Shown: positions 1 through 12,000 of the stretch, in pieces
How positions within the stretch are numbered: position 1 is the first letter of the stretch
Layout: each line of letters begins with the position of its first letter
Assembly (NCBI RefSeq): GCF_014196345.1
Contig: NZ_JACIDN010000007.1
Location: 310,001-374,000 of the forward strand
Source: Methylobacterium brachythecii
GTDB lineage: Bacteria; Pseudomonadota; Alphaproteobacteria; Rhizobiales; Beijerinckiaceae
DNA: 64,000 bases
Direction of reading: 5' to 3'
Program-made: the position numbers and the translations under genes
The notes under the pieces: model-generated
Seen by the model: only the letters and a program-made list of their open reading frames with translations
Told to the model about the DNA's origin: nothing
Databases searched by the model: none

Positions 1-3000
1 GACGAGACCGCCCGCCACCGCCGCCGAAGCAGCCGCGACTTTGGCGTGGATGCTCGCACCATCGAAGCCGGCAGTGGCCGGATCGTCTGCCGGAACGAGC
101 GCTTCGACGGTGATGCCGCCGGACCTTGCGGTCACGGATGCACCATCGACCGTCGCGGTCACGGCGTTCTGGATCACGTTCAGCGCGGTCGCCACGCCGA
201 TCGAAGGCGCCACACCGACGAGGCCGCCGGCGGCGGCGATGGCAGAGGTGCCAACATCGGTGTCGATCGAAGACTGATCTTTGGCACGCACGGTGACGTT
301 GGCGGCCTTCACGTCGGTGGTGCCGCCGGTGATCGCCGCGTTCGTCGCGAAGCCGATCGCGTTTCCGGAATAGCTTCCCGACGACGCGACGCCGACGCCG
401 ACGAGCGCGCCGGTGATGACGACGGAGGCTGCCGCGACCTGCGAGGTGATGGCGCTGTTCGAAGTCGCCGTCACCGCGACGCTGCTCGTCGCATCGACGG
501 TCGTATCGCTGATCACGGCCTCGACCTTGGCGCCGCCGTTCTGGGCGAGCGTCGGCTGATCCGAATTACGATCCGTCGACCAGGTGCCGATGATGTTCTG
601 GGCGCCCGAGAGGCCGATCGCGACTGGAACGCTGGCGATGCCGGCGCCGCCACCGGCCACGGAGGCCGACACGACCTTGGCGTCGATGGTCTGCGTGCTC
701 GAAGCCGCGACGCGCACACCGCCCTTGCTGGTAATCTTATTGTTGCCCGACTGGCCGGTTGCCCGTTCGATCGCGGCGCGGGTGCTGGTCGTGATGATGT
801 TGACGGCCGTGGCGCCGCCGCCCGCGACCTGCACGTTGGCGATGCCGGCACCGCCGACGCTCACCGTCGCCGCAGCCGCGATCGCCTTGATTGAACCGCC
901 GCTGATCGCCTCGACAGACACGTCGCCGGAGATCGAATTCACGCCGGTTCCCGCGTTACGGATCGCGGCTTCGATCGTGTTGCCGATCTTGTTCGTGGCA
1001 ACCGTAGCGGCGACCGTGACGCCGACGCTGGCGACGCCCGCACCGCTACCGGCGATGCCGGCCGCAGCGACGGTCGCCGAGATCGCCGAAGAGTCTTCGG
1101 CTGACACGCCGATCTGCTTCGCCGTGACACCACCGGTTCCCGTGCCGTCGATCGTCGCGACCGTCTTGACAGCGATCACGTTTGAAGCGCCGACACCTGC
1201 GCCCGCGACGCTGACGGCAGCCGTGCCGCCACCCTGGAACGAGGCGGAGATCGCCCCGACATCGGCAGTGATCGTCTGTTTGGACTGTGCCGCGACCGTC
1301 AGCGCGTCGTCGGAATCAACGCTCGTCCGCGCCAGGGTCGCCTGAACCTCGGCTCCGTCGCCGATCTTGTTCACGGCAATGCCGGCACCGATCGAGACGC
1401 CGACACCGGCGGAGCCCCCGCCGCCAGCCGCGATGGATGCGGCGACGATCAGAGCTTGGATGTCCGACGTGCCACTGGCCGATATGGTCGAGGCACCGCC
1501 GCGCACCGTCAGCTTGCTGTCGGTGACGCGGGCATTCGTCTTGGTGGTGATGATGTTGGCCGCAGCCGCACCGCCGCCGCTGACTGCGACGCCGGCCGAG
1601 CCGCCGGCACCGAGCGATACGGCCGCAGCCGACGAGAGCGCCCGAATGCGGGCATTGCTCGTTGCACCGACGGAAACGCCGCCGCTGCGCGTGGTCAGGC
1701 TGGCCGAGACGCCGGTGATCCCTGCATCGACCGAGCCGCCGATCGTGTTGATCGCCAGGGCGAAACCGACCGCCACCGCGACACCCGCCGAGCCGCCGAC
1801 CGCGCCCGCGAGGGTGGCCGCGCCGGCCACCGCATCGATCTTCGAGGTATCGGCCGCGCTGACCGTGACGCTTCCCGCAGTCACGGTCTTGTTCGTGCCG
1901 CCGGAGATCGTGGCGCTTGTTGCCACCGCAATGGCGTTCGAAACCACTGAGCCGGCCGCCGCCACACCCACGCCGGCAGAGCCGCCGCCGCCGACCGCAG
2001 CCGAGGCTGCTATCACGATGGCAGAAATCGTCTGGTTGGACGTCGCCACGACGCCGAGGGCGCCCGCGGCCGAAACGCTGCTGTCGCTCACGAGAGCCGA
2101 GACCGCAGTGCCGCCGCCGGTCTTGAGCGTGTAGGTCGTCGTTTCGGTCTTGTCAGACTGATAGGTCTTGCCGTCCGAGCCGGTCTTAGTCTCCTTCTCG
2201 ACGGACTTGTCCCAGGAACCGATGTAGTTTTCGGCAACCGCCGCGCCGATGCCGACGCCGACGCCGTTGCTGCCGCCCACGCCGACCGCGAGCGAAGCCG
2301 CCAGGATCTTGGCCGTGATGGCCGAGGAGGCGTCCGCCTTTACGTCGATCGAGCCGGCGGTGCTGTCGGTGGTCGTGAGGACGCTGCCGGTCACAGCGGC
2401 CTGCGTGCTCGTGGTGATTACGTTGCGCGCGTAAGTCACAGCAGCGCTGACGGCGACAGCGTTCGAGCCTGCGCCCGCGAGGCTGAGAGCAGCCGAGGCC
2501 GCATTCGCCGTGATACTGCCGGCCGATTTCGCGCTGACTAGGATCGCGCCCGTCGTCTGGAGGCCCTGGTCGACGTTCTGGACGATCGCCGAGATGTCAT
2601 TGGCGATGGTGTTGAGACCGATGCTTCCGCCGACCGCAATCGACACGGCGTTGGATGAGCCGAAGGTCGCTGCCAGGCTCGCAGACAGGGCCTGCGCGGT
2701 AATGACGGAGGTATCCTGCGCGGCGATGGCCGCACTCGCTGCCGAGATGCCCGGAGTCGAGCCGGTCCCGTCGCCGTCGATCAGAGCCTTGGTCGCCAGA
2801 CCGATGCTGTTGAGCGCGAAAGTCCCACCGACGCTTGCGGTGCCGCCGCTGCTTCCAGCAGCCGTGATGCCAGCCGCGATCGCCGCGATATTCGCAGAGA
2901 TCGTGTTGGTGCTGGTCGCTCCGACCGAGAGAGCACCCGTTGCCGCGACCCGGGCATTCGATAGAGTGGCCGAGACGTTGGCGCGGCTGCCGAATGTCGG

Positions 3001-6000
3001 CGTCGCGCTGATGGTGTTCGTGCCCTCGTCGTAAGCCGTCCAGTTGCCGATTTCGTTGTACGCGATGGCGATGCCGAGGGCGCCTGCGCCAGCGTTGCTC
3101 GAACTCGCCCCGACCGAGGCAGCCGCCGAAAGAATGTCTGCCGTGATAGTGGCCGTGCTGCTCGCGGAGACCGAGACATCGCCCGCCGCGTTGAGAGAAC
3201 CGCCCCGGCCCAGAGCGGTGGTGCTGCTGTTGATCTTGTTGACGGCCGCGGCCCCGGCGCCGGCGACGCCGACCCCACCGTCGCCCCCCACCCCGACCGC
3301 AACGCTCGCCGCCGCGGACTTCGTGCTGATGGTGCCGGTGCGGGTCGCGGCGATGGTGACACCGCCGCTACGGGTCGTCACCTGCGCGTCCTTTAACGTC
3401 GCGCTGACGTTGCCGGAGATGCTGTTGAGGGCGAGGCTGGCCGCGAGTGAGACAGCGACGCCCTTCTCCGAACCGAAGGCAGCCGCGATGGAGGCGGCGC
3501 CGACGGCGGAGGCGATGTTCGACTGATTGTCGGCCTTGACGCTGACGCTGCCGGCATCGACCGCGACGGCCCCGACGAGTTCGGCCGTGGTGGCGACGTC
3601 AATGGTGTTGCGGGCGGCCGAACCGCCGAGGCTCACCGAGACCGAGTTTCCGCTGGAGGCCGAGACGCCGACCGAGACGGCAACCGTCGTGGCGTCCACT
3701 GTTTCCTTGGACAGCGCGCGCACGCTGACGGCATTGGTCGCGCGCATCGGAGTGCCCGACACGGTCGCGCGCACTTGAGCGCCGGAGCCGATGACATTGT
3801 TGGCGACCGAGGCACCGATGGCGACGCCGACGGCCTTGCCCTCGGCGGAGCCACTCACCGCGATCGAGGCTGCGCCGGTCAGTGCCTTGATCGTGGCCTG
3901 ATCGGTCGCGGAAACGTCGACGCTGGAGACCTTGGTCGCGTCGCCGATGCCGTCACCGATCTTCGAGCCGGTGATCTCGGCAATCGTGCTCCCGCCGATC
4001 GTGTTGAGCGCGAGGGCGCCCCCGCCGCTGACGGTCGCGCCGCTGCCCTGCGACGAGACCCCGGCCCCGACGGCTGCGGCGAAGGTCTGCGCGAAGATGT
4101 CGGCCGTGCGCGTCGCGGCGACCGTGACGGGACCTCGGCCGGAGACGTTGGCGACCTGGACGATCCGCGCCGTGACCTCGCTGGTGATTTCGTTGTCGGA
4201 GACCGAGGCGCCGATCGCGACGGTGGGCTTCGTGCCGGTGTCGTTGGAGTTGGCGCTCAGGTTGGCCGAGACGGCGAGGGCAATGGCCGTGGCCTTGATG
4301 ATCGCCTTGTCCTGGGCCGCGACGTTGACGCCGCCCGCCCCGGATTCGACCGTATAGGTCTTTCCGGAACTATCGGTACCGTCGATCAGGGCCTTGGTCG
4401 ACGTCGTGACATTGTTGAAGATGACGAGGCCGGCGCCCGCGACCGCGAGATTCGAACCGCCATTGCCGCCGCCACTCCCACCGCCAGTCGAACCTGCGAC
4501 GGCGACGGCCGCTGCGAGTGACTGTGCGGTGATCGTCTCGGACGAATTGGCATCGACCGAAACGCGCCGCCCGGCCTTGAGCGACGACTTCGACACGCTA
4601 GCGCGCACGTCCAGCACGCCGGACGCACCCTTGGCGAACTCGGCACCGATCGGCAGCCCACTCTTGTAGGAGCCGATCATGTTGAAGGCGATGCTTGCAC
4701 CGATGGCGATGGCTTGGGAGGTGCCCTTGCCCACGACGACCGCGACTGCCGCTGCATCGACGCCGGCCGTGATCGCCGCCGTGTTGCCGGCGGAGACCGT
4801 GATGTTGCCGTTTCCGCCGGTGCCGTTTTGCGCCGGGGCAACGTTGCCCTGCGCCGTGACCTTGCTGTCGGCGATATGCGCGTCGACGCCGCCGAGGATG
4901 GTGTTGAAGCCGAGGGCGCCACCGCCTCCGAATCCGACATTCTTGCTGTCTTCCGTGCTCAGCAGCACGGCGATGGCGGCCGCGGTCGCCTTGGCGTTGA
5001 TCGTCGCCTGGCTGGCGGCGGAAACGCGCACGTCACCGGCGCTCGCGGTCAGGTCTGTGACTCGATCGATGCCGGCGGTGAGAGTTTCGTCGACGATCGT
5101 GTTGCGCGCGATGCTCAGCGCCACGGAGACGGTGTGCGCGGTCTGTGAGCCGCTGCCGGACTGGCCGCTGCCGGACTGATTTCCACCGGAGGACTGGCTC
5201 GTCGCCGGCGACGGCGGATAAGCCACCGAGATCACCGGCGCGGTGACCACCGCTTCGATAGTGCCGTTGCTAAGGGCGTTAACGAGGACTCCGCTGGTCG
5301 CCTTCAGGCTCGGCACGTCGGCGACTGCCGCCGAGGTCGAGAGGCGGGCGAAGTTTAGGCCGACGACGGCCCCGACGCTGGTGACCGACCCACCGACGGT
5401 GGTCACGGCGTTCTCGATATTGGCCTTGATGGTCGCGTTCGAGCGCGCGTTGACCGTGACGAGACCGGTGGCGTTGATAGACTTGCCGGTGATCGAGGCG
5501 GTCGCGGCGAAGGGGCTGGCAGTCTGAGTGGCCGTCGCGAGGTCGGTACCGAGAATGGTATCGGCCAAGTCGAACAAGACGTTCTGGCTCGGCACGCCGA
5601 TCTTGTTGAAGGTAGCCGTGACGCCGACGGCGGTCTGGCTCGACTCGACCGTGCTGTCGACGGTCGCCTTGATGGTGCCGGTATTGGCCGCGTCGACCGT
5701 GACGTTGCCGACGGTCGTGCCCGTAGCACTGTCGCCGAGCTGGCTGTTAGCGATCCTCGCGGTGCTGGTTCCGTTGACGACGTTCGCGGCGATGACGCCG
5801 CCGACGGCGATCGCGCTCTTGTCGTTCGGGTCGGTCCCGGCCTTGAGCTTCGCCTCGACCTTGCTGGTGATCGTCGTGGTGATGGCGCCCGTCTGGGCGG
5901 CCTTCACGCTGACGTCGCCCGCACGGGTGACGCTGGTGTTCTCGAGGCTCGCCGCCGCCGTGCTGCGCACGTCGTTGCTAACGAGAATGCCGCTCACGGC

Positions 6001-9000
6001 GACCGCGGAGGGCTTAGTGGCCTTGCTCTCGGACGTGGAGGAAGAACCACTTGCCGGAGCCGTGGAAGAGCCGCTCGTGTCCTTGCTGTCGGCGAGGTTC
6101 AGGACACCCGGCGGCAAGAACTTCATGAACTCGCGCAAGTTATTCTCGCGCCAGGAATTGGCCTCGGTGAAAATCGACTTGTTGCTGAGGTCAACGTTCG
6201 ATTGCGGAGCGCCGTAATAGACGTAGCGCTTCTCGGAGGCTCCGTCCTTCACGTAGACGATGTCGCCGAACTTGATGCTCCGCGTGCCAGACTTGGTGGT
6301 GTAGGTGTAGTCGTCGAGGATCTTGTTCGCGAAATCTTCGAGGACGCTCGGCTTGGTCAGGCTTGCGACCGCAGACAGTGTGTTCTTGGACGTGATCGAA
6401 CCGTTGCTCGTCGCGGAGATCGCCACTGCACCGCCCGCATCGATCGTGCTGGTGCCGGTCACAGACGTGTCGAGTGTGTCGCTGATCGTAGCGCGCGCCC
6501 GCGCGTTCACCATGTTGCCGCTCAGAGCGACGCCGACCGCATAGGCGCTCGCGTCCTTGAGGACGGCGTTCGATGCACTGGCCTTGTTGCTGATCGTCGC
6601 GTCGATGGTCGCGTCAGACTTTGCCGTGACGGCGAGAGCGCTGCCCGCTCCCGTAGTGACGGTGCTGGCGAGGATGCGGGCGCTGGCGCCCGACGGGTTT
6701 GCGTCGCTCTTCAGAGCTTCCTGGATGAGCGGCTGGCCGGTGATCAGGTCGGCGGCGCGGAACAGAACGTTCTGGTCCTTCCAGCCAATGGTATTGAAGG
6801 CGAGCGTGATCGCGACGGCGCCCTGGTCGCTCGAGGTTGCGGTCTTGTTAATGGCCACGATCGAGGCGGTATTGGCCGCATTCACCGTGACGCCACCGCC
6901 GCCATTCGCTGTGCTGCTGACGATCTCAGCCGTCGCCGTGCCGAGCACGGCATTCGTCGCGATGATGCCGCCCAGCGCGAGGCTGCGGTTCTGCGATGTC
7001 GCGCCCGCAGTTGCGGACTTGTCCGTGCTGGCCGGTGCGGCCGAGCCCGTGCTCCCCTTGCCATCCGTCGATTTGTAGGAGCTGGCCGACTTGACGTTCG
7101 CCGCGCTGTCGGCGGTTGCGGTGATCGTGGCCTTCTCGGTGGCCGAGACGGTGATCGCGCCGGTGCTGGTCGTCGCCGTGACGCCGGTGATCTGGGCGAC
7201 GGCGTCGCCGTGCACGCTGTTCAGAACCACGAGGCCGCCGATGGCGAGCGAGATCGTGGATTGCGGCTTCACGGTGCCGGTCGCGGCGGTGTTGCCGGAC
7301 GATGCATCGCCCGACTTCACACTCGTCTCGGTCGCGGGCGTCGCGGGTGCCACGGTGGGAGCCGTGCTGCTACCGGAGCCCGAGCCGAGCGTCGGAAGCG
7401 TCAGCGCATCCGGGATGAAGTTCGAGTCGAGCGCCCGCTTCCAGAGCGTTTTGTCGGTGTAGTCCGTGGCTGCGAGATCGAGCGTCTTCGTCTCACCGCC
7501 CATATAGATATAGATGTCGCCGGCCTTGTAGCCGTCGAGCTTGCCGAGCGCGGCCCAGTTCGTCTGGTCGGTCGACAGATTGGTGATGGTGCTCGGCTGC
7601 TTGTTCGTCAGCGGCGAGCTGCCGAGATACTTGTAGACGACACCCGAAACAGTGTCCTGGATCGTATCGCCGGTCTTGATCGTCACCGCGCCCGCGTCGG
7701 TCGACTTGTATGTCGGCTTGGCGTAGCCGTCGGCGATCCGCACGCGCGTGCCGAAGCTGACCTCTTGCGCGTTCTTGACCTTCGGCACCTGACCGTAGGC
7801 AGAGAGATCAAGCGTGCCGATGCTGTCGGTGCTGATGCCGAGGGGCTTCAGGAAGTCGTTGAGGCCGTCCTTGAGCTTGACGATTTGGGCAGCCGCATCG
7901 TTGATCGCGCTGTCGAGTCTGACTTGCAGACCGATCGCCTCGCCGAGCACCTGCTTGTAGCTGCCGGTCGTGAGGTCTCCGCTCGCCCGCAAGGCGGCGT
8001 CGTTGAGGAATCCGCGGCGGGCCGCCTCGGAGGCGAGCTTCATGGCGGCCGCGCGGGCGTCGGTCGCGCCTTGGTTCAGGGCGCCGAGCTTCGTCTGGTC
8101 GTCGAGAGTCTTCGCCGCGTCCGTCAGCCGCTTGGCGAGACCGGTTTGATCGTTCGCCGGAACCTGGATGGCCTTGAGCTGCGCGATGAGCTCGTTGTTC
8201 AAGCCGGTGAGATACGTCGACGCATCGGCGCGAGTGGCGAACTTGAGGAAATAGTCTTCGACGGTCTTCGTCAGCTTAGCGGGGAGAGCCTGTGCGTCAG
8301 CGACGAGCTGCTTGACGCGTGCAACCTCGGCCCAGGCCTTGGCCTCAAGCTTGTTGATCTCTTCGGGCAGCAGATCCTTTCGGTTCTTGATCAGGTTCGA
8401 CTGGATGGTGGCCGACTGAACCTCGTTCGGATTCGTCGAGAAATCGGACGGCAGGAACTTGTTGAGCTTCGACTGGTTCGTGATCGCGCCGCCGGAGCTC
8501 TTCACGACGGTCGAGCTGGTGACGATCTGGACGTTCGAGGCGATGCCAGCAGCGTCCGTGGCGAGGACGGACAAGGCTCCGCCGACGGTGATCGGCTTGC
8601 TGGTCCCGGTATTGTCGATCCGCGCGGTCGCGCTGCCGCTGACCTTGTTCGAGGCCAGCACAAGGCCGAAGCCGGTCCCGCCCGCGCCCTTCAGGGCATC
8701 CGTCGAGGACTGGGCTGCGTTGCTCACCGTCGCGTTGATCTGGGCGGACGAGTTCGCCGTCACCGACAGGTCGCCGCCGGCCTTGGCGGACGAGCTCACG
8801 ATCGTGGCGGTCGCACCCGCGCCCACCTCGCCGCCGAAGGCATCGGAGAGCGTCGGCGAACCGATCAGGGCATCGATCGAATTGAACAGCAGATTCTGGG
8901 TCTGGTAGCCCACCGAGTTGAAGGCAAGCGTAACCGCGGCCGCGACGCCGAGTTCGCCGCCTGACGTCGTGCTCGCGGCGCGCAGCGTGGCATCGACGCC

Positions 9001-12000
9001 GGCCTTGTTATCGGCGGTGACATTGAGGTCGCCGGTCGTCGCCTCGACCGTACCGCGCAGGACGCTCGCCGTCGCACCGCCGCGCACGACGTTGGTCGTC
9101 GCGATGCCGTTGACCGCGATCACGGAGCTGTTGCTGTTCGCTCCGCCGCTGGTGCCGGCCGAACCGCTCTTGGAGGCGAACGAGGCGCCGCCCGAGGCGG
9201 TGACGTTCGAGATGACGTTCGCCGAGATGTCGGAGGCGTCGCTCGCCGAAACGGTGAGATCGACATATCCGGTCACCGTCGCATCGGTGATCCGGGCGCT
9301 GGCGCCGCCATTGACCTCGTTGAAGACGATGAGGCCGCCGAAGGCTTTCGAAGACGAGGCGGGCGTGCGCGTGTTCGACGGGACCGTGACTGTGCCGTCG
9401 GACGCCGTCGTCGGCTTGGGAGCCGGATCCGCGACCTTGTCGAGCTCAGGCATCACGGTCTTGGCCGCGGCCGGGATCCAGTTGTCGCTGGTGTAGTCCT
9501 CCTTGTTGAGGACGACCTCTGTCTTGTCGGGGCCGCGATAGATGTAGATCGTACCGACTTCGCCCTTGGCACCGGTGGTCTCGGTGCCAGCCTTGAACAG
9601 CACCGTTTCGCCGACATTGAGGATGGGGTTCAGATCCTTGGAGCTGTAGCGCGCCTTGTCGCGGGTGACCGTGGTGGTCGTGCCGTCCGTCCCGGCGACG
9701 GACACGGATTCCTTGGTGGTGTCGCTCGACGCGGTCGACGACGAGGCCGTCGGCGCGGTCGAGACCGTGGCCCCCTCGGAAATGGCGAACCACTTCGTCG
9801 TGTCGGCGTAGTTCTGCTCGCCGAGCTTCAGCTTCGTGGCCGAGCCGATATAGACGTAGACTTGGCCAGCAATGGCCGGATCGGTGTTGTTCGGTCCGGG
9901 CGCCACGGCGTAGTTCGCCGCGAGCCTTATGCGGTCGCCGGCCTTGAGATCTTTCTCGCCCGATGCCGTGGAGTAATCGTAGATGTTCTGCGCTGTCTTC
10001 GCGGCCTGTTTGGCCAGTGCAGCGACGGTCCCCGAGACGGCAGACGATCCGATCAGGGTGCTGCTGGAATCGACGCCGGCCTCGTTCTTGGCCGAAACCG
10101 TGACGCTTCCGTAGGTCGACGTCACCGTGGCCGCGAGTTGCGCGGGTGCGGTGGTGGCCTCGGTCGGCGCGCCGATATAGGCCTCGGCCTTCGCGTTGAC
10201 CTTGTTCGAGGCGAGTAGGGCTGCCGCTGAGATGCCCTTCGCTCCGGTCTCGGCCTTGTAGACGGTGCTGGCGGTATCCGCCTGCTTCACCTCGTTGCCG
10301 GTGACGGCCTTGATCTGCGCGCGGCTGTCGGCGGTCACGGCGACGTCGCGCTGGGCGCTCAGCGTCGTGCCGGTGATGTAGGCCTTCGCTGCGGCCGGGC
10401 TGTCGCCCGCCTTGGTCGCCGTCGCGATCAGCGGGTCGCCGACGATCGTGTCGACGGCCATGAAGAGCGGGTTCTGCTGCTCGTAGCCGACAGTGTTGAA
10501 GGCGAGCGTGAAGCCGAGTGCGGTCGTCTCGCCGGCGACGGAGCCCTTCGCGCTGGCATCGACGTCGGATGCGTTCACGCCCTTGACGCTGACGCCGCCC
10601 TTGGTCGTGAGCATGCTGTCTTGGATGAAGGCGGTCGCCGCGTTCAGCACGCTGTTTGAGACGAGAATGCCGTTCAGAGCCGTCCCGCCCGAGATCACGC
10701 TGGCGTCGAGCGCCTTGATCGAGCCGGTTGACTGCGCGGTGACGGCGACATCGCCGGACAGGTTGAGGGTCGTGTTGACGATCTTGGCTTCGGCCTGCCC
10801 GAGGACGGAATTGCGGGAGAACAGGCCGCCGAGCCCCGTCGATGAGATCTTGCCGGTTTTCGGCTGGGAGCCCGACGTCCCGTTAGGGACGACGTTCGTG
10901 GAATCGAGCTTCTTCCAGAGCGAGAAGTCGCTGAAGTCGCGCGTCGTGTCGCCGAGATCCTGCGCCGCCGCGAACTTGGTGCCGACATACTGATAAACGG
11001 CGCCCGGCTCGCCCTTGCCGGTCCAGTTGTCGCTGAGGCGGATCTTCTGACCGAAATCGACCAGCCGCGAGCCTGAAGCCGTCGTGTACTCGTACTGGCC
11101 GAGGAGGGTGTCGGCACTCTTGTCGGCGCCGGTGACGGAGCCCGCTTTCACGGCCTTGGCCGACGCGCCGACCGTGGTGGTCGAATCGATGGAGACCGAA
11201 TCCGTGGCGGCCACGGTCACATCCGTGCCGGCGACCGTCTTCCCCTTCGCGTCGATCGCAGCCTGTGCCGCGCCGCTGACGCGGTTCATCGCGACGATGC
11301 CGGAGACCGCGAGCGCGTCGACGCTCGCCGCCTTGGCCGAGGCGCTGACCTTGTTGCCGAGCGTCGCGTCGATCGCAGCGGAGGATTCGGCGCTGACTGT
11401 GATCGCACCCGTCGCCGACACCGCGCTGTTCGTGATGTTGGCACGCGCCTGCGCGGTCGACGGCGTCGTCAGGTTGGTGCCGACCAGCGCGTCGAGGGTG
11501 TCGAAGGCGAGGTTGGAACTCTGGTAGCCGATCGCGTTGAAGGCGAGCTGGATGCCGGCCGCCCGAGCGGTGGTCGTCGGAGGCGTCGTCTGTCCGGTGC
11601 TGGTTCCGGTGCCCGAAGCGCCACTCGTCAGGGCCGTCGTCTGGGCATTGACGGTGGCATCGATCACACCGGCCGCGTTGGCGGTCACCGAGACCGAACC
11701 GTCTCCGCTGGCCGTGGTCGTCACGGTCGTATCGACGATCGAAGCGTCGGCCGCCGACAGGATCGTGTTGGTGGCGATGACGGCATTCACCGCCAGCGCC
11801 GTCGACTTCGAACTCTGCGCGCCGGCGCTCGTCGCCGGCTTGTCGAATGCGGATGTCTGGCCGGGGACGGTGCTCGGCGTGCCGGTGCCAGCCGTTCCGC
11901 TGGACGTGGTGCCCTGCTGTTCCTTGATCGTGGCGATCGCCTCGACCGTCGCGTCCGTCTTCGCCGAGATCGTGGCGCTACGATCGGCGGCGACGGCGAC

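Noticed and set aside
46..894. Long plus-strand open frames across the left 15 kb (also 584-1345, 1367-2134, 6202-8964)
   Set aside because: They lie opposite the giant gene, and their composition (Arg/Asp/Gly or Ala/Pro-rich) is what the complement of a GC-rich Ala/Val/Thr repeat gives. The minus frame is continuous and has a clear start and motif.
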